Assembly (NCBI GenBank): GCA_963837775.1 | Contig: CAWIOX010000018.1 | Coordinates: 62,001-126,000 of the forward strand | DNA: 64,000 nt | Origin: CAWIOX01 sp963837775 | Lineage (GTDB): Bacteria > Pseudomonadota > Gammaproteobacteria > Burkholderiales > Burkholderiaceae_D | Direction: 5' to 3' | In this document: positions 52,863 through 60,487 of the stretch, in pieces | How positions within the stretch are numbered: the first letter of the stretch is position 1 | Layout: the number at the start of each line of letters is the position of its first letter | The notes under the pieces: model-generated | The model's database searches: none | Seen by the model: only the letters and a program-made list of their open reading frames with translations | Told to the model about the DNA's origin: nothing | Translations under genes and position numbers: made by a program

Positions 52863-53262
52863 GCGCGGCCGCAGGCTGGTCGGCCGTGATGGATTGCTGG
52901 TGCGTCAGTTCTGCGGTGACGCGGGCAATCACCTGCTCTGCTTCGAGCGGGTCGAAATCGGTATGGAAGCGTTTCTTCACGCCGTATTGGCTCAGCAGAT
53001 GATAGCCATCCGGCACGATGCCATGCCGCTCCAGGCAATGCCTGGCGCAGGCCAGCGCGCAGCCGTCGAGCGCGATGATGTGGCGGCCGGACTGCGCGAT
53101 GTTGACCAGGTGCGGCACGTCGCCGCCGACGCCGGCGATGCAGGACATCTCGGCCACGCCGCGGCGGTCTAGCTGCAGCGCAACATGATTTGCCATCTGC
53201 GCCGCGCTGGAACAGCCGGAGCAGGAGTAGACCAGCGGCAGATCCGATTTTTTCGCGCACAT
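52849..53262 (-). CDS. DGC-domain putative zinc-binding protein
   Basis: 137 residues. The CSGCSSAAQMAN motif near the N-terminus, GVGGDVPHLVNIAQSGRHIIALDGCALACARHCLE with the DGC element, and a C-terminal helix match the putative zinc-binding DGC family. Function unknown. It is the last gene of the ubiU-ubiV-ubiT direction and may be cotranscribed, 30 bp after ubiT. Confidence 0.85.
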   Translation of the reverse strand: MCAKKSDLPLVYSCSGCSSAAQMANHVALQLDRRGVAEMSCIAGVGGDVPHLVNIAQSGRHIIALDGCALACARHCLERHGIVPDGYHLLSQYGVKKRFHTDFDPLEAEQVIARVTAELTHQQSITADQPAAALKDA

Positions 53263-53292
53263 GCCAAGCCTCCGAGTGCTTATCCGTTTACA

Positions 53293-53802
53293 TCATTGAT
53301 GGCCGGCGCCCGGCATCGCTTTCGCCCGCAGTTGCGCCAGCAGGCGGGCCGGGCCGCTGCGCCCGAGGTCGAATACCGGCAGCTCGATCGCATCCAGCGT
53401 GTTCTTCACCAGCAGCCCCAGCTCGGTGTCGCCTTCGGTCGACAGGCGGCGGCTGAAAAACAGCGTGTCCGGATCTTCCTGGCGGCGCGCCAGCAGCAGG
53501 AAATCATGCGCGCTGGCGCTGATGGTCAGGTCGGCGTCGGCGGCATCGGCACCCGGGCGGCAGGCGGAAAAGCCGCTGCTGCCCCATTCGAAATCAAACG
53601 CGATGCAGGCATCGCTGACCCGGATCCGCAGTTTTTTGCCGAGCAGCGACTGCTGCACATCGGCCGGCAACTTGTCGCGCAGCGCCAGATTCAGCGCGGT
53701 GACGAACAAGACGGAACCGGGATAGGCCGGCAGCAGCGACAGCATTTTCGCCAGCGGCTTGGGCAGCAGGTAAAGGCTTTTGTTGGTATTGCCTTGTTGC
53801 AT
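53293..53802 (-). CDS. ubiT: UbiT-like SCP2 domain protein
   Basis: 169 residues with an SCP2 lipid-binding domain (FVTALNLALRDKLPADVQQSLLGKKLRIRVSD, then ADLTISASAHDFLLLARRQEDPDTLFFSRRLSTEGDTELGLLVKNTLDAI). Gene order ubiU-ubiV-ubiT with the U32 proteins identifies it as UbiT. UbiT is needed for oxygen-independent ubiquinone synthesis, where it probably carries the prenylated intermediates. Cytoplasmic. Confidence 0.9.
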   Translation of the reverse strand: MQQGNTNKSLYLLPKPLAKMLSLLPAYPGSVLFVTALNLALRDKLPADVQQSLLGKKLRIRVSDACIAFDFEWGSSGFSACRPGADAADADLTISASAHDFLLLARRQEDPDTLFFSRRLSTEGDTELGLLVKNTLDAIELPVFDLGRSGPARLLAQLRAKAMPGAGHQ

Positions 53803-53847
53803 GAGTGTTTCCTTGTTGAATCTTGCGTGGTAGTGCCTTGGAAGCTG

Positions 53848-54738
53848 TTATGCCGCGATCTGGTCCAGTCCGGGCTTGCCATGCCAGTAGCCGTTGCAGG
53901 GTCCGTCCGGCATCAGCGGCAGCATCTGCTGCAATGCGGCGGCGCCGTCCAGCCGGCCCTGAATCACGTCATCGAACAGGCCGATGATGCTTTCCGTATG
54001 CTGCGCTTGCGGGCTGATGCGCAGCACGTCGACGCCGGCCGAGCGCAGCGATGGCAGTGCATCGATCAGGTTGTAGACCAGCGTGGACTGGGTCTGGATG
54101 CCGTTGATCACCAGGAATGGCTGGTGTTCCTTGGTCTGCAGCGGCAGGCCGTCCGGATAGTCGATGCAGCTGAAGCGGCAGTCATCCTTGGGCAGGTTGC
54201 GCTGGCGCGCGGTGAAGCAGCGCGCGGAAAATGCCAGCGGCATGCGGCCGTAGGCGAACACCTCGGTTTCCAGTTGCTGCGGACGGTCTTGCAGCATGTG
54301 CAGCAAGCCGTCGCGCGTCATTTCCAGCGGCATCACCCAGCGTTTCGCGCCCAGCTTGGCCAGCAGCGCCAGGGTCGGTGCGTTATACAGGTTCAGGTGC
54401 GGTCCGGCGATGAAGGGCGGCTTGTTTTCCAGGCAGTGCACCGCGCCCATGTCGTTGGCCTCGACCAGGAAGCGGCCGTTGTCGGTAATCCGGCGCAGTG
54501 TGGTCAGGTCGGTGCCCGATTCGATCAGCGCCATGGTCGACAGCACGACTTCCTTGCCGGCGGCCTGCAGGCGGGCGGCGATCTCGAGCCAGTCGGACAG
54601 TTTGATTTCGTGGCGGCGCGAACAGACCGCTTCGCCCAGATAAACGATATCGACCGCTGTGGCGGCGATCGCCTCGTAAAAGGCGAATACCGTGGCGCGC
54701 GGCCAGTAATACAGGAGTGGCCCCAGTGCAAGTTTCAA
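53848..54738 (-). CDS. ubiV: UbiV, U32-family O2-independent ubiquinone hydroxylation protein
   Basis: 296 residues. It starts KLALGPLLYYWPRATVFAFYEAIA, carries VYLGEAVCSRRHEIKLSDWLEIA with one cluster cysteine and ARCFTARQRNLPKDDCRFSCIDYPDG with the other three. The four cysteines fit the 4Fe-4S ligands known in UbiV. With UbiU it hydroxylates the ubiquinone ring precursor without oxygen, probably using prephenate as donor. Confidence 0.92.
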   Translation of the reverse strand: MKLALGPLLYYWPRATVFAFYEAIAATAVDIVYLGEAVCSRRHEIKLSDWLEIAARLQAAGKEVVLSTMALIESGTDLTTLRRITDNGRFLVEANDMGAVHCLENKPPFIAGPHLNLYNAPTLALLAKLGAKRWVMPLEMTRDGLLHMLQDRPQQLETEVFAYGRMPLAFSARCFTARQRNLPKDDCRFSCIDYPDGLPLQTKEHQPFLVINGIQTQSTLVYNLIDALPSLRSAGVDVLRISPQAQHTESIIGLFDDVIQGRLDGAAALQQMLPLMPDGPCNGYWHGKPGLDQIAA

Positions 54739-54766
54739 ATTCGTGTCTCCTTTAAGCTATTGATCC

Positions 54767-54796
54767 GGCACGATGAAGTCTTGACTTCATCGTGCC
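54767..54796. other. Strong stem-loop between ubiU and ubiV
   Basis: Perfect 14-bp arms GGCACGATGAAGTC and GACTTCATCGTGCC with a TT loop. On the minus strand it comes after ubiU and before ubiV. No T-run follows, so it is a probable attenuation or processing hairpin. Confidence 0.7.
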
Positions 54797-54801
54797 CCGT
54801 T

Positions 54802-54838
54802 CTCACCCTCTCCCTCTGGGAGAGGGTTGGGGTGAGGG
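54802..54838. repeat. CCCTCTCCC/GGGAGAGGG-type repeat
   Basis: CTCACCCTCTCCCTCTGGGA followed by GAGGGTTGGGGTGAGGG forms nested pairing CCCTCTCCC/GGGAGAGGG and CTCACCC/GGGGTGAG. This sequence type is a widespread intergenic repeat in proteobacteria. Confidence 0.75.
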
Positions 54839-54882
54839 GATCCGGTTCTAACTTTATTCGTTCCGGATCTATAGAAACCGCA

Positions 54883-55926
54883 TCATTTCCATGAACGGTG
54901 GTAAGCGCCGAGCGTATGCTGCTGTCCTTCGGCGACCTTGTTGAGTTCTGTCATCCAGTTCGGCTTGACCGAGTAACGCTGGCGGCTGTCGAGACAGTTG
55001 TCGATCGCCTCGCGCCAGACCCGCGTCACTTGCCCGACATAGGCCGGACTGCGCTGGCGGCCTTCGATCTTGATCGCGCGCACCCCCATCGCCAGCAGTT
55101 GCGGCAGCAACTCCAGCGTATTCAGGCTGGTCGGTTCTTCCATCGCGTAATAACTTTCGTCTTCGACATCGAAGCGGCCCTTGCACAGCGTCGGGTAACT
55201 GGCGTTCTCGTTATCCGCATAGCGGTCGATCAGCACCCCGTTCAGGCGCGACTCCAGCCCCTTGGGCGTCTGCTGCCAGCGCACCGACTTGGCCGGCGAG
55301 CACACGCCGTGGGTATTCGGCGATTCGCCGGTCACGTAAGACGACAGCGCGCAGCGCCCTTCGACCATCACGCACAGGCTGCCGAAGCCGAACACCTCGA
55401 TTTCGACCGAGGTATTCTTCGTCACCTGTTCCACCTGCGCCAGCGACAGCACGCGCGGCAATACCGCGCGTGAAATGCCGAAGTGCTCCTGATAGAACTT
55501 GATCGCCTCGTAGTTGGTGGCCGAGCCCTGTACCGACAGGTGCAGGCGCAATGCCGGATAAGTGCTGGCCGCGTATTGCATCAGGCCGGGGTCGGCCAGG
55601 ATCACCGCATCGATGCCGAAGCGTGCAGCGCGGTCGATCGCGCTGCGCCACTGCTCCCAGCCGCTGGGTTGCGGATAGGTATTGAGCGCCAGCAATACCT
55701 TGCGGCCGCGGTCGTGCGCGTAACGGATGCCGGCGCCGATGGCCGCATCGTCGAAATTCAGGCCGGCAAAATTGCGGGCATTGGTGGCGTCGCGAAAGCC
55801 GAGATAGACGCAGTCGGCGCCGTTATCGATGGCAGCCTTGAGTGCCGGCAGGCTGCCGGCCGGACACACCAGATCCATGCTGGCAGGCAAAGCGGGCGCA
55901 AGTTCATTCGTAGGCAACATGTTCAC
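54883..55926 (-). CDS. ubiU: UbiU, U32-family O2-independent ubiquinone hydroxylation protein
   Basis: 347 residues. VCPAGSLPALKAAIDNGADCVYLGF opens the U32 peptidase-like barrel. HLSVQGSATN, FGFGSLCVMVEGRCALSSYVTGESPNTHGVCSPAKSVRW and PTLCKGRF carry the four 4Fe-4S cysteines. IKIEGRQRSPAYVGQVTRVWREAID is the C-terminal U32 signature. Partner of UbiV. An Fnr-type box in the spacer to the divergent hemerythrin gene may serve this promoter too. Confidence 0.93.
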   Translation of the reverse strand: MNMLPTNELAPALPASMDLVCPAGSLPALKAAIDNGADCVYLGFRDATNARNFAGLNFDDAAIGAGIRYAHDRGRKVLLALNTYPQPSGWEQWRSAIDRAARFGIDAVILADPGLMQYAASTYPALRLHLSVQGSATNYEAIKFYQEHFGISRAVLPRVLSLAQVEQVTKNTSVEIEVFGFGSLCVMVEGRCALSSYVTGESPNTHGVCSPAKSVRWQQTPKGLESRLNGVLIDRYADNENASYPTLCKGRFDVEDESYYAMEEPTSLNTLELLPQLLAMGVRAIKIEGRQRSPAYVGQVTRVWREAIDNCLDSRQRYSVKPNWMTELNKVAEGQQHTLGAYHRSWK

Positions 55927-56012
55927 CTGTGGGTTTGTTATGCCCTGTCAAAGATCAATCGGTGCAGGGCGGAATTAGGGCGTCAATGTAAGCCCTGTCG
56001 GGCCGGGAAACC

Positions 56013-56026
56013 TTAATCTGTATCAA
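56013..56026. promoter_or_regulatory. Fnr/Dnr-type box between ubiU and the hemerythrin gene
   Basis: TTAAT-CTGT-ATCAA matches TTGAT-N4-ATCAA in nine of ten positions. On the plus strand a GAGAAT -10 (56050-56055) places the box centre at about -42. On the minus strand TACATT (plus 55985-55990) gives a similar spacing toward ubiU. One box could therefore serve both directions. Confidence 0.65.
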
Positions 56027-56082
56027 AGAGCCGATAACTCCGTCAATGCGAGAATGCGGCATGACTTTCAAAGGAAATGAAG

Positions 56083-56529
56083 ATGGAGACCATAAGAGAA
56101 TATTTGGGCGCAGATCATAAGCGTTGCGATGATATGTTTGTACAGGCTGAAACCAGCGCCAGCCAGGGACAGTGGCCGGATGCGATCAAATATTTCCAGG
56201 ATTTCCATGACGGTCTGGAACGCCATCTGCAGATGGAGGAGAGCATTCTGTTTCCGGCATTCGAAAGCGTCACCGGCAATACCGCCGGGCCAACCAGCAT
56301 GATGCGCAACGAGCATCAGCAGATGCGCTTGTTGACCGAGCGCATGGCGTATGCGGTGCAACAGCGCGATGAAGATGATTTCCTCGGCCATGCGGAAACC
56401 TTGAACATCTTGATGCAGCAACATAATCTCAAGGAAGAGAATATCCTCTATCCGATGATAGACAACGTGTTGCAACAGGGCCGTGCCGAAGTGCTGGAGG
56501 CAATGGGTCTGCTGCAAGCCAACCACTGA
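56083..56529 (+). CDS. Hemerythrin-like domain protein
   Basis: 148 residues from ATG 56083 (ATG 56077 is in frame but too near the AAGGAA site). A four-helix bundle with metal ligands in REYLGADHKRCDD, FHDGLERHLQMEESILFPAFE, RNEHQQMRLL and LMQQHNLKEENILYPMID, the H...HxxxE...H...HxxxE set of a di-iron hemerythrin. Such proteins bind O2 or NO or release iron for cluster repair. It heads an operon with DUF2249 and a multi-pass membrane protein. Confidence 0.9.
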   Translation: METIREYLGADHKRCDDMFVQAETSASQGQWPDAIKYFQDFHDGLERHLQMEESILFPAFESVTGNTAGPTSMMRNEHQQMRLLTERMAYAVQQRDEDDFLGHAETLNILMQQHNLKEENILYPMIDNVLQQGRAEVLEAMGLLQANH

Positions 56530-56542
56530 AAAATACCAACTC

Positions 56543-56767
56543 ATGGAAAACGACATTCAACTTGACGTCTGCGGACTGGAGCCGCCGGAACCGATGGAAC
56601 GCGTGCTCGAGGCGCTGTCGGCGCTGGGCCAGACGCAGCGACTGTGCATGCTGATCGATCGCGAGCCGCGCCCGCTGTACCGCATCCTGGACAACAACGG
56701 CTATGCCTACCAGACCACGACCAGACCCGATTATCTATACGAGATCCTGATCTGGCATAAGAGCTGA
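56543..56767 (+). CDS. DUF2249 family protein
   Basis: 74 residues from ATG 56543. LDVCGLEPPEPMERVLEALSALGQTQRLCMLIDREPRPLYRILDNNGYAY shows the DUF2249 beta-alpha-beta layout. It lies 13 bp after the hemerythrin gene, and its stop overlaps the start of the next gene by one base. A second family member follows norZ at 38267, so the two paralogues bracket the NO-related genes. Confidence 0.87.
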   Translation: MENDIQLDVCGLEPPEPMERVLEALSALGQTQRLCMLIDREPRPLYRILDNNGYAYQTTTRPDYLYEILIWHKS

Positions 56768-58062
56768 TGAAGCGACTGCTTTCGTTCGACGACACACCGC
56801 CATTGTCGGTGCCGCTGCGGTTTTTTCTGACGGCACCCTTGTTTGCGATCGCTGCGGCACTCCTGCTGTTGTGGCAAGGGCCGGCGGCGCTGACATCGCG
56901 CTGGTCGCCGGATACCCTGGCCCTGACGCATCTGCTGACGCTGGGCTTTCTGGTAATGACGATGGTGGGTTCCTTGCTGCAAATCCTGCCGGTCGTGGCT
57001 GGCGTGATGCTGCCGCGCCAGCAGCTCAGTGCCAGTCTGGTGCACGGCTTGCTGAGCGCCGGCGCGCTGACCCTGAGCGCCGCCTTTCTGGCCGCCGCGC
57101 CATGGCTGTTCAAACTGGCGCTGCTGCTGCTGGGAGCGGCTTTCCTGTGGTTGCTGGTGGCCTGTGCGCTGGGTTTGTGGTTCTCGTCCGGCACCAGCGC
57201 CACTCTCGCCGCAGTGCGGCTGGCGCTGATCGCGCTGCTGCTGACCGTCGGACTGGGCCTGACGCTGGCGAGTGGCTTCGCCTGGTCGCTGCATCTGCCG
57301 CTGCTGCAGCTGACCAAGCTGCATGTGATCTGGGGTTTGCTGGGCTGGGTCGGGCTGCTGGTGATCGGGGTCGCGTATCAGGTGGTGCCGATGTTCCAGG
57401 TCACGCCGGTGTATTCCCCGCATCTGACGCGCTGGCTGGCGCCGCTGCTGTTTGTGCTGCTGCTGGCGGGATCGGCCATCGAGCTCTGGTTGCCGGGGCA
57501 GGCCAGTCCGTGGGCGACGCTGGTGGCGGCGCTGATCGCCATCGGGTTCATGCTGTTTTCAGGCGCGACCCTGTATCTGCAATGGCGCAGGAAGCGTCCC
57601 AAGGCGGATGTCACGATCCTGTTCTGGCGCGCCGGGCTGGGCAGTTTGCTGCTGGCCGTCGCACTCTGGGTGGGCAGCCAGTGGATGCCGGATTGGCTGT
57701 CGCCGCTGACGCTGGGCATGCTGTTCATCGTCGGTTTCGTGTATTCGGTCATCAACGGCATGCTCTACAAGATCGTGCCGTTCCTGGTCTGGTATCACTT
57801 GCAAAGCCAGGTCACGGGGCGCGGCATGGTGCCGAATGTCAAATTGATTCTGCCCGATGCCGGGGCCAAGCGGCAATTTTATGCGCACCTTGTGGCCGTG
57901 GTCCTGCTGGTGGCAGCGACCATCTGGCCTGCCGCGCTGACCCAGGTGGCGGCACTGGCGTTCGGATTCTCATCGTGCTGGCTGCTGCACAATATGCTCG
58001 GCGCCTGCCGCATCTACCGGCAGCTCAGGCGGGCTTCCTCGCAACAACTATCCGCAGCCTAG
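56767..58062 (+). CDS. NnrS-like/haem-copper-like multi-pass membrane protein
   Basis: 431 residues with about twelve transmembrane segments and no signal peptide. Conserved-looking histidines occur inside helices or at their ends: ALTHLLTLGFLVMTMVGSLLQILPVVAGV, LTKLHVIWGLLGWVGLLVIGVAYQVVPMF and NGMLYKIVPFLVWYHLQSQ. The pattern recalls NnrS and the NorB/cytochrome oxidase superfamily without being an obvious member of either. Translationally coupled to the DUF2249 gene, in an operon with a hemerythrin and behind an Fnr-type box. A role in NO binding or detoxification is inferred. Confidence 0.65.
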   Translation: MKRLLSFDDTPPLSVPLRFFLTAPLFAIAAALLLLWQGPAALTSRWSPDTLALTHLLTLGFLVMTMVGSLLQILPVVAGVMLPRQQLSASLVHGLLSAGALTLSAAFLAAAPWLFKLALLLLGAAFLWLLVACALGLWFSSGTSATLAAVRLALIALLLTVGLGLTLASGFAWSLHLPLLQLTKLHVIWGLLGWVGLLVIGVAYQVVPMFQVTPVYSPHLTRWLAPLLFVLLLAGSAIELWLPGQASPWATLVAALIAIGFMLFSGATLYLQWRRKRPKADVTILFWRAGLGSLLLAVALWVGSQWMPDWLSPLTLGMLFIVGFVYSVINGMLYKIVPFLVWYHLQSQVTGRGMVPNVKLILPDAGAKRQFYAHLVAVVLLVAATIWPAALTQVAALAFGFSSCWLLHNMLGACRIYRQLRRASSQQLSAA

Positions 58063-58072
58063 GACGCCGCAA

Positions 58073-59632
58073 TTAGCGTGGCTGCAGCGCGGCCAGCACC
58101 TGTTTTTTCAAGGTTTTGATCAGCGCCGCCTCGTCCGGCGGCACCCCTTCCGGTGCAGTTTGCTTGCGGTCTGCGTAGAACAGGCCCAGCGGCACCTTTT
58201 GCACCACCAATGGCAAGACGATGAAGCTGCGCGCGTCCGGCAACAGTTTCTTATGCCAGTCCGGCAATAAATCGCGGATTTTTTCAGTCGAGGCATCGGC
58301 AATCATCAAATCGGCGTCGTTTTCCATGGCCAGGTGAAACAGGTTCCTGCTCGACGCAATCGGGAACGCGAACCCGCCTTGCCTGGCGGTGCAGTCCTCG
58401 CCGATGGCCAGGCGGGCGCTGAACTGATTCGATTTCGGCGCCTTGATGCAGATGGTGGCAAAGCGGAACCCCATGCTGCTGTACAAGGTCTCCAGCACCA
58501 GCAGAATCAGTTCGTTGACCTTGTAGTTGCCGCAAGCCATCATCTGCGTCACATCCTGCACCCCGGTGAGCAGCAGTTCGCGCGCTTTTAACGGTTTGCC
58601 GCTGGCATGACGGGCATCGGTCGGCTGCGGTTCGATGTCGGCGGCGCTGAGCAGGAACTCGGCCGGCAAATCGTGCAGTGTGCTTGCCGCAGTGGGGCGT
58701 ACCGTTGCCTCCATCGCTGCAGGCGGCAGATTCATGCTGTCTGCCAGCATCTTGATTTCCTGCGTGACCGTATTGAACAGGCGCTCCAGCTGCTCCCGGT
58801 CCAGATCCAGCGCGCTGCCAAAACGGCTCAGCAAGGCTTTGGCGGCAGCATCGTCGCTGCCTTCGGTGCGCGGCAGCAGCAGCGCGACTTCCATGCTGAA
58901 TGAGGCAACGATCTGCATCCATTCATGGCGGTTTTTGGGCGCTTTCAGTGCGCCGGCCGGCAGCGGCGCCAGTGCGCGGATGATGCTGTCAGGAAATTGC
59001 CACTCTTTCAGCACCGACTCGGCCAGCAGGTCGAGGCTGCAACCCAGCTTGAGCATGGACGCCTGCTGCAGCGTCAGGCCGTGGCTGCCGGTCAGTCCCA
59101 GAATATCGCTGTACAGCGCGTGATCATGCGATGCGATCAGCAATTCCCCCAGATTTTTGAACAAGGCCGCAATGGCCGCTTCTTCGCCGCCATGGTAATG
59201 GCTGCGTTTGGCCATTTCGCGCCCGACCAGGCTGGCGCACAGTGCTTGCAGCAGTTTGGCGTGGATGTTTTTGGCGTGCTTGCGGTCGCTCAGGCGATCG
59301 ACCAGGATCATCGCCAGCGCGCTGTTCTTGATGGCGTCGAAGCCGAGCAGGTGAATCGCCCTTGAAATGGTGGTGACCGGCGTGCTCGATGCGCTGCGGT
59401 AGTAGACGGTGTTGGACAGCCGCAATATCTTCTGGGTCAGTGCCACATCGGACAGGATGAAATACGTCAGGTTGCGTACTGCCTCATCGTCCGACGAGGT
59501 GAGCTGCACCACGCGTGATACGGTCTGGCCGAGTGCCGGCAGATCCGCATCCTTGCTGATTTTTTCCAGCAGCAGCGTGCGTACGCTGGCAGCGTCGGCG
59601 GGCAGGGGGCGTTGTGGCGGGGCAGTTGGCAT
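58073..59632 (-). CDS. HDOD domain signalling protein with C-terminal GAF-like region
   Basis: 519 residues from ATG 59632 (TTG 59659 possible). The HDOD domain spans about residues 20-220: ISKDADLPALGQTVSRVVQLTSSDDEAVRNLTYFILSDVALTQKILRLSNTVYYR, then ISRAIHLLGFDAIKNSALAM and GEEAAIAALFKNLGELL. A linker leads to a C-terminal region (about 365-510) with a GAF-like pattern (VNELILLVLETLYSSMGFRFATICIK, FIVLPLVVQKVPLGLFYADRK). Such proteins act in motility, stress and cyclic di-GMP circuits. Partner unknown. Confidence 0.83.
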   Translation of the reverse strand: MPTAPPQRPLPADAASVRTLLLEKISKDADLPALGQTVSRVVQLTSSDDEAVRNLTYFILSDVALTQKILRLSNTVYYRSASSTPVTTISRAIHLLGFDAIKNSALAMILVDRLSDRKHAKNIHAKLLQALCASLVGREMAKRSHYHGGEEAAIAALFKNLGELLIASHDHALYSDILGLTGSHGLTLQQASMLKLGCSLDLLAESVLKEWQFPDSIIRALAPLPAGALKAPKNRHEWMQIVASFSMEVALLLPRTEGSDDAAAKALLSRFGSALDLDREQLERLFNTVTQEIKMLADSMNLPPAAMEATVRPTAASTLHDLPAEFLLSAADIEPQPTDARHASGKPLKARELLLTGVQDVTQMMACGNYKVNELILLVLETLYSSMGFRFATICIKAPKSNQFSARLAIGEDCTARQGGFAFPIASSRNLFHLAMENDADLMIADASTEKIRDLLPDWHKKLLPDARSFIVLPLVVQKVPLGLFYADRKQTAPEGVPPDEAALIKTLKKQVLAALQPR

Positions 59633-59705
59633 GGATGAATTGGTTTTTGACGAAAGCAATGTGCCGTGAGTGCAACTCTGCAGTATCTGATCGTGTTGCG
59701 GCTGT

Positions 59706-60398
59706 TTATCCTTCGTAGTTACGCAATTTTTCGAGATCCGGAATGGTGATGTTCTTGCCGCTGACGCTGATCAGTCCCTGTTCGCTGAGATCGTGCAAAA
59801 TGCGCGAAAAGTGCTCGGGCGTCAGGTTCAGCCGCGAAGCCAGGATTGTTTTACTGACAGGCAAGGTAATTTCAAGGTTCGCCGTCTCCAGCTTGATCTC
59901 GGCATCGCGCGGCAGCAGGTAGCCGATGACGCGCTGGGTCCCCGAGCGCAGCGAATAATTCTCGACGTCGCAGATCAGCCCGTGCAGGCGGCGGCTCAGG
60001 CCGGCCAGCATCTTGCGCGAAAAGGTCGCATCGCGTTCCAGTTCGCGGAATACCGCATCTTTCGACACGTGCAGCAGCAGGCAATCCGACAGCGCCTGGG
60101 CAAACACGATATAGGGCTTGTTCATGAACATCAGCGCCTCGCCGAAACTGTGGCCGGGACCGATGATTTCGACCACTTTTTCGCCGCCCTGGGGCGAGGT
60201 GAACGCCAGCTTGACCTGGCCGTAGATCACGATATGGAAGCCGACGCAGGGCGAGCCGCGCTGGAAAATGATTTCGCCGCGCGCGACATGCTGCTCCGTG
60301 GTTGACGCAGCGATGATGTCCAGCGCAGGGCCGTCGACCTCGTTAAACAAGGGCAAGCGAGAAAGGAAGGTCTGCACTTTGATCTTGCCAGTAGTCAT
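59706..60398 (-). CDS. dnr: Crp/Fnr-family regulator, Dnr-like
   Basis: 230 residues. The N-terminal sensor barrel starts FLSRLPLFNEVDGPALDIIAASTTEQHVARGEIIFQRGSPCVGFHIVIYGQVKLAF. The helix-turn-helix is VSKTILASRLNLTPEHFSRILHDLSEQGLISVSG. It lacks the N-terminal cysteine cluster of Fnr but has the general shape of Dnr, the NO-sensing haem regulator of denitrification. Recognition-helix residues (TPEHFSR) fit a TTGAT-type target. It is the best local candidate to bind the boxes before nosZ and the hemerythrin gene. Confidence 0.8.
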   Translation of the reverse strand: MTTGKIKVQTFLSRLPLFNEVDGPALDIIAASTTEQHVARGEIIFQRGSPCVGFHIVIYGQVKLAFTSPQGGEKVVEIIGPGHSFGEALMFMNKPYIVFAQALSDCLLLHVSKDAVFRELERDATFSRKMLAGLSRRLHGLICDVENYSLRSGTQRVIGYLLPRDAEIKLETANLEITLPVSKTILASRLNLTPEHFSRILHDLSEQGLISVSGKNITIPDLEKLRNYEG

Positions 60399-60487
60399 GG
60401 GAACGATTCTTATGCAGTTGGATAAGTCCCAAGTCTAACAAAGAGCAGGCTGTTTCATGACGCTTATCAAGGTGATTTCAGCAGAAA

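Noticed and set aside
53185..54894. 569-codon plus-strand open frame across ubiT and ubiV
   Set aside because: Composition typical of an antisense shadow and it spans two recognised minus-strand genes.
55946..55959. Second Fnr box close to ubiU
   Set aside because: Only one half-site (TTGAT on the minus strand) is good; the other matches poorly.
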